A stretch of 64,000 nt of DNA from Mesorhizobium sp. B2-8-5 (GTDB lineage Bacteria; Pseudomonadota; Alphaproteobacteria; Rhizobiales; Rhizobiaceae), in assembly GCF_006440675.2 (NCBI RefSeq), contig NZ_CP083951.1:620001-684000 (forward strand), given 5' to 3'. Below are positions 55,893-64,000 of the stretch, one piece after another. Each line of letters starts with the position of its first letter. The first letter of the stretch is position 1. Under the pieces are notes generated by a model. It saw nothing but the letters and a program-made list of their open reading frames with translations, was not told the DNA's origin and did no database searches. The translations under genes were made by a program, and so were the position numbers.

Positions 55893-56429
55893 ATTCGCAG
55901 ACCTTTCAAAGCAGCGGCACCCACCAAGGACGGGCCGCGCTCCAACCGAGACATCCGGGTGCCCCGGGTCCAGCTTATCGACGCCGACGGCCAGAACCGA
56001 GGCGATGTTTCCATCAACGACGCATTGCTGCTGGCCGAAGAGGCCGGGCTCGATCTGGTCGAGATATCGCCCAACGCGGTACCGCCGGTCGTCAAGATCC
56101 TCGATCTCGGCAAGCTGAAATACGCCAACCAGAAGAAGGCGGCCGAAGCGCGCAAGAACCAGAAGGTCATCGAGATCAAGGAGATCAAGATGCGCCCGAA
56201 CATCGACAGCCATGACTACGAGACCAAGATGAAGGCCGTGCGGCGCTTCTTCGAGGAAGGCGACAAGGTCAAGCTGACGCTACGCTTCCGCGGCCGCGAG
56301 ATGGCGCATATGGAACTCGGCATGCAGCTTCTGAACAAGGTGCGCGAGGAAGTTGCGACGATCGCCAAGGTCGAGGCGGAGCCGAAGCTCGAAGGCCGTC
56401 AGATGATGATGGTGCTGGCGCCGCGCTGA
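55893..56429 (+). CDS. infC: Translation initiation factor IF-3 with ATT start codon
   Basis: This is a 178-aa IF-3. The conserved reading frame extends upstream of the first ATG/GTG to ATT at 55893, giving the N-terminus (M)[20 protein letters not shown] expected for rhizobial IF-3. GAGGAG stands 8-10 bp before that codon. Both IF-3 domains follow, including [20 protein letters not shown] and [16 protein letters not shown] non-standard ATT start allows IF-3 to repress its own translation, as in E. coli. A frame starting at GTG 55959 would remove part of the N-terminal domain. Confidence 0.96.
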   Translation: MRRPFKAAAPTKDGPRSNRDIRVPRVQLIDADGQNRGDVSINDALLLAEEAGLDLVEISPNAVPPVVKILDLGKLKYANQKKAAEARKNQKVIEIKEIKMRPNIDSHDYETKMKAVRRFFEEGDKVKLTLRFRGREMAHMELGMQLLNKVREEVATIAKVEAEPKLEGRQMMMVLAPR

Positions 56430-56628
56430 CCGGGAAAGGCGCGGCCGTCAAAGCGTCGCGTCTATCACGGTTTCGAGAGTTGCCGGGCTCTTCGTATCCC
56501 GCTCTAAAATCCGCCCGAATTGCCGGGCACGGCGTCCCGGCGATCGGCGGGGCGCTGTTTTCCATCCGATCGCGAACAAATCGATGATCGGGTTTCCCGA
56601 TCGCGAGCAAAATGCGATCGGATGGGTC

Positions 56629-57276
56629 ATGGTCGATGAAATGAAGGTCCCGGCCGACAACCAGAATGAAGGGTTGGGCGGCTACCAGCACATGCGCCGG
56701 ATCGTGCTGGCGGTGCTGATCGTGGTGCTGTTCTGCGCATTGCTGTTCGGCCAATCGAGCTTTCCGCCCGAGACCTCGATGCATGAGTCGATCGAGATGT
56801 TCGGCGTGCTTCTGATCTTCCTCGGCATCGTCGGGCGGCTGTGGTCGACGCTCTATATCGGCGGGCGCAAGTCGGCCGAAGTGGTCACCGGCGGGCCTTA
56901 TTCGATCACCCGCAACCCGCTCTACCTGTTTTCGACGGTTGCTGCCGCCGGCGTCGGCGCGCAGATCGGCTCGTTCAGCGGCATCGTCCTGTTTTCGCTG
57001 CTCTGCGCCGGCGCCTTCCACATCGTCATCCTGCGCGAGGAGCGGTATCTCAAGGAAGTGCTCGGCGCGCCCTACCAGGCCTATCTCGCCAGGGTGCCGC
57101 GCTTCTTCCCGAACCTTTCGCTCTACCAGGAAGGCGACACCGGCAGCTTCAAGCCCCGCCTGCTCTTGAACACGCTGCTCGACGGGCTGGTGTTCCTTGT
57201 CGCGCTGCCGGCCTTCGAACTGATCGACGGCATGCAGCAGTCGGGGATGCTGCCGGTGTGGTTCACGCTGCCGTAG
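56629..57276 (+). CDS. Isoprenylcysteine carboxyl methyltransferase-like membrane protein
   Basis: This protein is about 215 aa and has five hydrophobic spans. The C-terminal SAM-binding motif is GPYSITRNPLY ... HIVILREERYLKEVLGAPYQAYLARVPRFFP. This is the ICMT/PEMT-like family of membrane methyltransferases. The acceptor is unknown and a protein prenyl-cysteine is unlikely in bacteria. Starts at 56584, 56629 and 56641 are all in frame; 56629 has GGATGG upstream. Confidence 0.83.
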   Translation: MVDEMKVPADNQNEGLGGYQHMRRIVLAVLIVVLFCALLFGQSSFPPETSMHESIEMFGVLLIFLGIVGRLWSTLYIGGRKSAEVVTGGPYSITRNPLYLFSTVAAAGVGAQIGSFSGIVLFSLLCAGAFHIVILREERYLKEVLGAPYQAYLARVPRFFPNLSLYQEGDTGSFKPRLLLNTLLDGLVFLVALPAFELIDGMQQSGMLPVWFTLP

Positions 57277-57287
57277 GAACGGTGATC

Positions 57288-57403
57288 TTCAGGTGAGGTC
57301 GGCCTGCAAATGGCGGCTTCCTGCGCTTCCGGTGCTCACGTACGAAAAGTACGCTCCGCTCCGGTTCTCGGAACCCACCATTTTCGACTCGGCCTGACCT
57401 GAA
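57288..57403. repeat. Palindromic repeat family C upstream of rpmI (about 116 bp)
   Basis: The arms TTCAGGTGAGGTCGGCCTG...AAATGG and their near-complement CCATTTTCGACTCGGCCTGACCTGAA enclose an inner CGTAC-GAAAA-GTACG hairpin. It fills much of the 335-bp gap 57277-57611; the remainder up to rpmI shows no gene and should hold the rpmI promoter/leader. Confidence 0.7.
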
Positions 57404-57611
57404 TCTCAACCGTTCCCGCCGGCGCACGGCGAGGACAGCGCGTCGCATGGCTTCAGGTGTTGCGCACCGGCCCTGTTTGATCTATAGGACCGCCGTTCCA
57501 AGAAAACCGCCCGGCAGGGCATGCCGTGGCGGTTTCATTTGCTTTTCGGGCTTTGGTCGGCCCGAAGCGAAAAAGAAGCGCGATGGTGCGCCACCAATAC
57601 GGAGTAGCAAA

Positions 57612-57815
57612 ATGCCCAAGATGAAGACCAAATCGGCCGCCAAGAAGCGGTTCAAGATTACTGCCACCGGCAAGGTGCTGTCGGCTGCCGCCGGCAAGCG
57701 CCACGGCATGATCAAGCGTTCCAACAAGTTCATTCGCGATGCCCGCGGCACGATGGTTCTGGCTGAACCGGACGGCAAGAAGGTCATCAAGAATTTTCTG
57801 CCGAACGGCCTCTGA
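57612..57815 (+). CDS. rpmI: 50S ribosomal protein L35
   Basis: This 67-aa basic protein ([22 protein letters not shown] ... [33 protein letters not shown]) is full length. The start at 57612 follows GGAGTAGC. It pairs with rplT, 91 bp downstream; a short repeat lies between the two. Confidence 0.98.
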   Translation: MPKMKTKSAAKKRFKITATGKVLSAAAGKRHGMIKRSNKFIRDARGTMVLAEPDGKKVIKNFLPNGL

Positions 57816-57843
57816 GCATTCGGCCTGGACGCATTTGTTTGAC

Positions 57844-57887
57844 GCAATTCCGAACGGAAAACCGCTAGACACTTTTCCTGGAATTGC
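57844..57887. repeat. Short palindromic element between rpmI and rplT
   Basis: The ends GCAATTCC / GGAATTGC enclose a core GGAAAACCGC...CACTTTTCC, as in the elements at 30958-31058. It ends just before the rplT ribosome-binding site (AAGGAG). Confidence 0.75.
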
Positions 57888-57906
57888 TTTTTAAGGAGAT
57901 CATGAC

Positions 57907-58308
57907 ATGGCACGCGTAAAGAGAGGCGTCACCGCCCACGCCAAGCACAAGAAGGTTTTGAAGGCCGCCAAAGGTTTCTACGGCCGCCGCAAGAACACCA
58001 TCCGCATCGCCAAGCAGGCGGTGGAAAAGTCGCTGCAGTACGCCTACCGCGACCGCAAGAACCGCAAGCGCTCGTTCCGCGCGCTGTGGATCCAGCGCAT
58101 CAACGCCGCGACGCACGAGCACGGCCTGACCTATGGCCGCTTCATCGACGGCCTCAACAAGGCCGGCATCGAGATCGACCGCAAGGTTCTTTCGGACATG
58201 GCCATCCACGAGCCGCAGGCTTTCGCCGCGCTGGTCGCGAAGGCCAAGGTCGCGCTCGAATATCTGAAGAACACCACGCCGAATGCTTTTGAGAGCGCTG
58301 TCGCCTAA
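57907..58308 (+). CDS. rplT: 50S ribosomal protein L20
   Basis: This 133-aa L20 begins [30 protein letters not shown] and ends with the RNA-binding globular part ([19 protein letters not shown]). It is early in 50S assembly and in many bacteria represses the infC-rpmI-rplT transcript. Here infC is separated from rpmI by an unrelated methyltransferase-like gene, so that circuit may be altered. AAGGAG precedes the ATG. Confidence 0.98.
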   Translation: MARVKRGVTAHAKHKKVLKAAKGFYGRRKNTIRIAKQAVEKSLQYAYRDRKNRKRSFRALWIQRINAATHEHGLTYGRFIDGLNKAGIEIDRKVLSDMAIHEPQAFAALVAKAKVALEYLKNTTPNAFESAVA

Positions 58309-58346
58309 GCCAGCGCTTCCCAAGCATTTTTAGTACTGATTTGGGG

Positions 58347-58381
58347 AACCCGCGCTGGCACGGCTGGCGCGGGTTCTTTTT
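58347..58381 (+). terminator. Rho-independent terminator after rplT
   Basis: The stem AACCCGCGC / GCGCGGGTT with an 11-base loop is followed by CTTTTTT, 39 bp after the rplT stop. pheS therefore needs its own promoter in 58382-58450. Confidence 0.88.
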
Positions 58382-58450
58382 TGCGCCTGACCTGTCACGT
58401 TTAAAGTGATTTTCACCTTTAGCGTGATTTCCAACGAAGCGAGTTTGACC

Positions 58451-59548
58451 GTGAACGACGCAACTACCGGCTTGGATACACTTGAAAATTCCCTTCTAGC
58501 CGAAATCGCGGCCGCGGCCGACGAGCCGGCGATTGAGGCGGTGCGCGTCTCGGCGCTGGGCAAGAAGGGCTCGGTTTCCGAAATGCTGAAGACGCTCGGC
58601 GCGATGAGCGCCGAGGAGCGCCAGGTGAAGGGCCCGGCGATCAACGGCCTGAAGAACCGCGTCACCGAGGCGCTCGCCGCGCGCAAGGCGGAGCTCAAGG
58701 ATGTGGCAATCGCCGCCCGGCTCGCTGCCGAGAAGGTCGATGTCACGCTCCCCGTTCGCCAGTCGCCGGCCGAGCGTGGCCGCATCCATCCGATCAGCCA
58801 GGTGATCGACGAGATCGCGGCGATCTTCGGCGATCTCGGCTTCGCCATCGCCGAAGGCCCCGATATCGAGACCGACTACTACAATTTCACCGCGCTGAAT
58901 TTCCCCGAGGGGCATCCGGCGCGCGAAATGCACGACACCTTCTTCTTCCAGCCGGACGAGAAGGGCGAGCGCAAACTGTTGCGCACACACACCTCGCCCG
59001 TGCAGATCCGCACCATGGAGCGGCAGAAGCCGCCGATCCGCATCGTCATCCCCGGCAAGACCTACCGGCAGGATTCCGACGCCACCCACTCGCCTATGTT
59101 CCATCAGGTCGAGGGGCTGGTGGTCGACAAGTCGGCCAATATTGCCAACATGAAGTGGGTGCTGGAGGAGTTCTGCAAGGCCTTCTTCGAGGTGCCGTCG
59201 GTCAAGATGCGCTTCCGCCCGTCCTTCTTCCCGTTCACCGAACCCAGCCTCGAGGTCGACATCCAGTGCGACCGCTCGCGTCCCGGCGAAGTGCGCTTCG
59301 GCGAAGGCACCGACTGGATGGAGATCCTGGGTTGCGGCATGGTTCACCCCAACGTGCTGCGCGCCGGCGGGCTCGATCCCGACGAGTATCAGGGCTTTGC
59401 CTGGGGCATGGGCATCGACCGCATCGCCATGCTGAAATACGGCATGCCGGATCTGCGCGCCTTCTTCGACGCCGACGTGCGCTGGCTTTCGCATTACGGC
59501 TTCAGGCCGCTCGACCTGCCGACGCTGTTCGGGGGATTGTCGACATGA
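58451..59548 (+). CDS. pheS: Phenylalanyl-tRNA synthetase alpha subunit
   Basis: This is a 365-aa class II synthetase subunit. An N-terminal coiled-coil arm (about 1-90) is followed by the catalytic domain with [13 protein letters not shown], the motif 2 region [11 protein letters not shown] and motif 3 [17 protein letters not shown]. The start is GTG at 58451, giving the usual length; ATG 58406 would add 15 residues. Its TGA overlaps the start of a GFA-type gene. Confidence 0.97.
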   Translation: MNDATTGLDTLENSLLAEIAAAADEPAIEAVRVSALGKKGSVSEMLKTLGAMSAEERQVKGPAINGLKNRVTEALAARKAELKDVAIAARLAAEKVDVTLPVRQSPAERGRIHPISQVIDEIAAIFGDLGFAIAEGPDIETDYYNFTALNFPEGHPAREMHDTFFFQPDEKGERKLLRTHTSPVQIRTMERQKPPIRIVIPGKTYRQDSDATHSPMFHQVEGLVVDKSANIANMKWVLEEFCKAFFEVPSVKMRFRPSFFPFTEPSLEVDIQCDRSRPGEVRFGEGTDWMEILGCGMVHPNVLRAGGLDPDEYQGFAWGMGIDRIAMLKYGMPDLRAFFDADVRWLSHYGFRPLDLPTLFGGLST

Positions 59549-59997
59549 CCGCACCCCACACCGGGGGTTGCCGCTGCGGCGCCGTGCGGTTCGAGGCTTC
59601 GGCCGAGCCGCACCACATCAGCTATTGCCATTGCGGCGATTGCCGGCGCGCCACGGGCGCGCCGGTGTCGGCCTTTGTCGGCTTCATGGCCGACAAGGTC
59701 GCGCTCAACGGCAAATCGCTGAAAAGCTACCGCAACGGTCCGGTGGAGCGCTCGTTCTGCGGCATCTGCGGCTCGCCGATCGCCTATATCGACCAACGGC
59801 TCGACAACCAGATCTATTTCATGCTCGGCGCCATGGACATGCCGGCTTATTTCAAGCCGACGCTGCATGCCTATGTGCGTGAGCAGCTGCCCTTCCTGCA
59901 CATGCCGGACGATCTGCCCAGACATCTGAAGACCAGCGTGCCCCGCCCCAACCAACAAGGGTCGGACGGGCAAGGACCAAACGGAACAGAACCATGA
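59545..59997 (+). CDS. GFA/CENP-V family zinc protein between pheS and pheT
   Basis: This 150-aa protein has the GFA zinc cysteines GGCRCG (C9, C11), SYCHCGDC (C28, C30, C33) and SFCGICG (C72, C75). Members include the glutathione-dependent formaldehyde-activating enzyme, but most have no proven activity. Both ends overlap the pheS stop and pheT start by 4 bp (ATGA), so all three genes are translationally coupled. A tRNA-synthetase role is not implied by the sequence. Confidence 0.92.
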   Translation: MTAPHTGGCRCGAVRFEASAEPHHISYCHCGDCRRATGAPVSAFVGFMADKVALNGKSLKSYRNGPVERSFCGICGSPIAYIDQRLDNQIYFMLGAMDMPAYFKPTLHAYVREQLPFLHMPDDLPRHLKTSVPRPNQQGSDGQGPNGTEP

Positions 59998-62402
59998 AAT
60001 TCACCCTCTCCTGGCTCAAGGACCATCTCGAGACCGACGCCTCTCTGGCCGAAATCGTCGAGCGGTTGACCGCGATCGGCCTCGAAGTCGAGCATGTCGA
60101 CGACAAGGCCGGCCTGAAGCCCTTCGTCATCGCCAAGGTGCTGACTGCGGTGCAGCATCCCGACGCCGACCGGTTGCGCGTGCTGACCGTCGACACCGGC
60201 GACGGCAAGCCGCCGGTGCAGGTCGTGTGCGGCGCGCCCAACGCCCGCGCAGGCCTGATCGGCGCCTTCGCGGCGCCCGGCACCTATGTTCCCGGCATCG
60301 ACGTGACGCTCTCGGTCGGCAAGATCCGCGGCGTCGAAAGCCACGGCATGATGTGCTCGGAGCGCGAGCTGGAAATCTCCGACGAGCATAACGGCATCAT
60401 CGATTTGCCGCAGGACGCGCCGGTCGGCACCAGCTTCGCGGCCTACGCGCATCTCGACGATCCGGTGATCGAGATCAACCTGACGCCGAACCGGCCGGAC
60501 GCGACCAGCGTCTACGGCATCGCGCGCGACCTCGCGGCGAGCGGGCTTGGCCGGCTCACCGGTGGCGGGATCATGCCGCATGCCGGCGATGGCCTGTGCC
60601 CGGTCAAGGTCACGATCGAGGCGCCTGAGCTCTGCCCCGGCTTCGCGCTGACGCTGGTGAAGGGCGTCAAGAACGGCCCGTCGCCGAAATGGCTGCAGCA
60701 GCGGCTGATCGCCATCGGGCTTCGCCCGATCAGCGCTCTTGTCGACATCACCAACTACGTCACCTTCGACCGCGGCCGGCCGCTGCATGTCTTCGATGCC
60801 GCCAAGGTCGCCGGCAACCTCGTGGTGCGCCGCGCCAAGGACGGCGAGACGGTGCTGGCGCTGGACGGGCGCGAATACACGCTGACGCCGGAGATGTGCG
60901 TGATCGCCGACGACAATGGCGTGGAATCGATCGCCGGCATCATGGGCGGCGAGCATTCGGGCTGCGACGAGAACACCACCGACGTGCTGATCGAATCGGC
61001 GCTCTGGGATCCGATCACCACGGCCCGCACCGGTCGCGCGCTCGGCATCATCAGCGATGCGCGCTACCGCTTCGAGCGCGGCGTGGACCCGGAATTCATG
61101 GTGCCGGGCGTGGAGCTGGCGATCAAGCTGGTGCTCGATTTCTGCGGCGGCACGCCTTCTGAAATCGAGGTTGCCGGCTATGCCGGCCACAAGCCGAAGA
61201 TCGTCTCGTTCCCGCTGTCGGAAGTGAAACGGCTGACCGGCATCGAGGTGCCGAGAGAGGAAGCCCTCGGCATCCTGACCCGGCTCGGCTTCGAGCCGAA
61301 AGGACTGAGCGACGTCGTCAAAGTGGAGGTGCCGTCCTGGCGCCCGGATGTCGACGGCAAGGCCGACCTGGTCGAGGAGGTGATGCGCATCCATGGCGTC
61401 GACAACATCGCGCCGCAGCCGCTGACCTCGCATGACGCCGTCAACGGCAGGATCCTGACCACGCTGCAGGTGCGCACCCGCGCGGCCAAGCGCGCGCTGG
61501 CCGTGCGCGGCATGATGGAGGCCGTCACCTGGTCGTTCATCCCGGCAAAGCATGCCGAGCTGTTCGGCGGCGGCCAGACGGGGCTCAAGCTCGCCAACCC
61601 GATCGCCGCCGACATGTCCGACATGCGGCCGTCGCTGCTGCCCGGCCTGATCGCGGCCGCGCAGCGCAATGCCGACCGCGGCATCGGCGACGTGGCGCTG
61701 TTCGAGGTCTCCGGCACCTATGAAGGCGATGCGCCCGAACAGCAGCGGCGCGTCGCCGCTGGTGTGCGGCGCGGCACCGCCAAGCTCGACGGTTCGGGGC
61801 GCAGCTGGGCCGGCAATGCCGGGCCGGTCGGGGTGTTCGATGCCAAGGCGGACGCGATCGCGGCGCTCGAGGCCTGCGGCGCGCCGGTCGACCGGCTGCA
61901 GATCGAGCCGGGTGGTCCCGCCTGGTATCATCCCGGGCGCTCGGGTACGATCAAGCTCGGCCCCAAGACTGTGCTCGGCACCTTCGGCGAATTCCATCCG
62001 AAGACGCTGGACGGGCTGGACGTGTCCGGTCCGCTCTGCGGCTTCGAGGTTTTCGTCGACGCCGTGCCGGAGCCGAAGGCCAAGCCGACGCGCACCAAGC
62101 CGAAGCTGGAACTCTCGCCCTTCCAGGCTGTGAAGCGCGATTTCGCCTTTGTCGTCGACCGGACGGTCGAGGCCGGCACGCTGGTGCGTGCGGCTTTAGC
62201 CGCCGACAAGAAGCTGGTCACCGGCGTTTCGGTGTTCGACGTGTTCGAAGGCGCCTCGCTGGGGGCGGCCAAGAAGTCGATCGCCATCGAAGTGTCGATC
62301 CAGCCGGTCGAAAAGACGCTGACCGACGAGGATTTCGAGGCGCTGGCAAAGCGCATCGTCGAGAACGTCAACAAGCAGACGGGCGGCGTGCTGCGGACCT
62401 AA
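59994..62402 (+). CDS. pheT: Phenylalanyl-tRNA synthetase beta subunit
   Basis: This 802-aa protein has the full domain order. An N-terminal tRNA-binding (EMAP-like) domain ([30 protein letters not shown]) is followed by B3/B4 with the editing region, B5 ([16 protein letters not shown]) and a catalytic-like domain. The C-terminal FDX-ACB anticodon domain is [21 protein letters not shown]. It pairs with PheS as an (alpha-beta)2 enzyme. Confidence 0.98.
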   Translation: MKFTLSWLKDHLETDASLAEIVERLTAIGLEVEHVDDKAGLKPFVIAKVLTAVQHPDADRLRVLTVDTGDGKPPVQVVCGAPNARAGLIGAFAAPGTYVPGIDVTLSVGKIRGVESHGMMCSERELEISDEHNGIIDLPQDAPVGTSFAAYAHLDDPVIEINLTPNRPDATSVYGIARDLAASGLGRLTGGGIMPHAGDGLCPVKVTIEAPELCPGFALTLVKGVKNGPSPKWLQQRLIAIGLRPISALVDITNYVTFDRGRPLHVFDAAKVAGNLVVRRAKDGETVLALDGREYTLTPEMCVIADDNGVESIAGIMGGEHSGCDENTTDVLIESALWDPITTARTGRALGIISDARYRFERGVDPEFMVPGVELAIKLVLDFCGGTPSEIEVAGYAGHKPKIVSFPLSEVKRLTGIEVPREEALGILTRLGFEPKGLSDVVKVEVPSWRPDVDGKADLVEEVMRIHGVDNIAPQPLTSHDAVNGRILTTLQVRTRAAKRALAVRGMMEAVTWSFIPAKHAELFGGGQTGLKLANPIAADMSDMRPSLLPGLIAAAQRNADRGIGDVALFEVSGTYEGDAPEQQRRVAAGVRRGTAKLDGSGRSWAGNAGPVGVFDAKADAIAALEACGAPVDRLQIEPGGPAWYHPGRSGTIKLGPKTVLGTFGEFHPKTLDGLDVSGPLCGFEVFVDAVPEPKAKPTRTKPKLELSPFQAVKRDFAFVVDRTVEAGTLVRAALAADKKLVTGVSVFDVFEGASLGAAKKSIAIEVSIQPVEKTLTDEDFEALAKRIVENVNKQTGGVLRT

Positions 62403-62448
62403 AGAATTCAGAATTGCGGAGCGATGGCGAATCGCCCTCCAAAGGGCG

Positions 62449-63051
62449 ATGGACCATCTCCGCTATTCCGGCCTTTCCTTCGAAGAACAGCGCGCGGCCT
62501 TCCTCGCCATCGTCGCGGCCGATCCAGTGCTCAGCGACACGCTGCCGCGGGTTCGTGAGCTTGCGCTGCCGGATTGGCTGGTGGTTTCCGGCGCGCTCTA
62601 CAACAGCGTCTGGAACCATCTGACCGGCAAGCCGCCTGGATACGGCATCAAGGATGTCGACCTGTTCTATTTCGACGACGCCGATTTGTCCTACGAGGCA
62701 GAGGATGCGGTGATCCGCCGGGCGGCGAAGCATTTCGCGGGGTTGGCTCTGCCGGTCGAGGTGCGCAACCAGGCGCGGGTGCATCTGTGGTATCCGCAGA
62801 AATTCGGGCAGGAGTGCCCGCGCTATGCGAGCGCGAGCGAGCCGGTGAGCTATTTTGCCTCGAAGACGCATGCGGTCGGGGTGCGGTTCGGACGGGACGG
62901 TGCGTTGGAGCTGGTGGCGCCATTCGGGCTCGACGACATTTTTTCGTTTCGGATTACGCCGAACAGGGTGCTGGACAATCAGCGGACGCATGAAGCCAAG
63001 GGGAAAAGGGCGCGGGACTACTGGCCGGAGATTGGTGTGGTGGCGTGGTAG
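62449..63051 (+). CDS. Nucleotidyltransferase family protein (DUF925/NTP_transf_6)
   Basis: This 200-aa protein has VVSGALYNSVWNHLTG and GIKDVDLFYFDDADLSYEAED, where the D-x-D pair forms the nucleotidyltransferase metal site. HLWYPQKFG and FASKTHAVGVRF are conserved in DUF925. The substrate is not known. It follows pheT by 46 bp and may share its transcript. Confidence 0.85.
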   Translation: MDHLRYSGLSFEEQRAAFLAIVAADPVLSDTLPRVRELALPDWLVVSGALYNSVWNHLTGKPPGYGIKDVDLFYFDDADLSYEAEDAVIRRAAKHFAGLALPVEVRNQARVHLWYPQKFGQECPRYASASEPVSYFASKTHAVGVRFGRDGALELVAPFGLDDIFSFRITPNRVLDNQRTHEAKGKRARDYWPEIGVVAW

Positions 63052-63073
63052 GGGCACAGAGATAAGATAGGTC

Positions 63074-63248
63074 GGCGCGAGGCCCCCCTCTCTGTCCTGC
63101 CGGACATCTCCCCCTCAAGGGGGGAGATCAGATGTCGCGCCGGCTTTCGCCAATCGCCAACATTGCAAGGAGAAGCGAGGCGTCTGAACTGCCAATCTCC
63201 CCCCTCGAGGGGGAGATGTCCGGCAGGACAGAGAGGGGGCCTCGCGCC
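63074..63248. repeat. Palindromic repeat family B, copy 2 (about 175 bp)
   Basis: The outer arms GGCGCGAGGCCCCC...TCCTGCCGGACATCTCCCC and the near-exact complement (over about 40 bp) bracket a centre shared with 52075-52233 (CGCCGGCTTTCGCCAATC, AACATT). The stem is more perfect than in copy 1. It lies between the convergent nucleotidyltransferase and aldo/keto reductase genes. Confidence 0.9.
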
Positions 63249-63290
63249 GAGCCGTCAACAAAAAGGGCGCCGAAGCGCCCCTTTCAACTC

Positions 63291-64000
<710 letters not shown>

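Noticed and set aside
57277..57611. L20-binding leader upstream of rpmI
   Set aside because: The gap is dominated by a palindromic repeat, and no pseudoknot resembling the known leader could be drawn with confidence.

Overview
The window is about 64 kb of GC-rich chromosome from an alphaproteobacterium of the Rhizobiales, most likely Mesorhizobium or a close relative (Phyllobacteriaceae). The evidence is the gene order, the protein sequences, and intergenic palindromic repeats of a kind I associate with Mesorhizobium. No rRNA, tRNA, insertion sequence, prophage or CRISPR array is visible. Both ends cut through a gene: an SDR oxidoreductase on the left and an aldo/keto reductase on the right.

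Region 1 (1-9.8 kb) is the accessory-looking part. A minus-strand set encodes a sugar/cyclitol-type ABC importer (binding protein, permease, half-size ATPase) and an inositol-type Gfo/Idh/MocA dehydrogenase, under a LacI-type regulator. Divergent from the regulator is a three-gene operon for a di-iron desaturase-like oxygenase, a MocE-type Rieske ferredoxin and a ferredoxin reductase. The parts resemble rhizopine (moc) catabolism. I infer uptake and oxidative O-demethylation of a methylated inositol or inosamine.

Region 2 (9.8-20 kb) holds a DUF1402 protein, the hslV-GNAT-DUF2585-hslU cluster, and a divergent histidine operon (hisB-hisH-hisA-hisF-hisE) ending in coaA. DUF2628, DUF1330 and arginase-fold genes sit inside the his operon. 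Region 3 (20-23.2 kb) is a gtrB-gtrA-GT-C trio for surface glycan modification, followed by convergent alkB.

Region 4 (23.9-51.7 kb) is a conserved housekeeping and regulatory block: kbp-like, arfB, pckA, chvI-chvG, hprK, EIIA-Man, HPr, ahcY, divL, tsaE-amgK fusion, murU, addB, addA, trxA, then the opposite-strand trpF-trpB-trpA-accD-folC operon. From memory this matches the low-numbered, origin-proximal genes of Agrobacterium C58. It links envelope sensing (ChvG/ChvI), nitrogen-type PTS signalling, cell-cycle control (DivL), cell-wall recycling (AmgK/MurU) and recombination (AddAB).

Region 5 (51.8-64 kb) has a small unknown protein, a YgjP-type metalloprotease, DUF2852, a BenE transporter with an alpha/beta hydrolase, infC with an ATT start, an isoprenylcysteine-methyltransferase-like gene, rpmI-rplT, pheS-GFA-pheT, a nucleotidyltransferase and the truncated aldo/keto reductase. 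Several distinct families of palindromic repeats occupy the intergenic gaps across the window, and some intrude into coding sequence.
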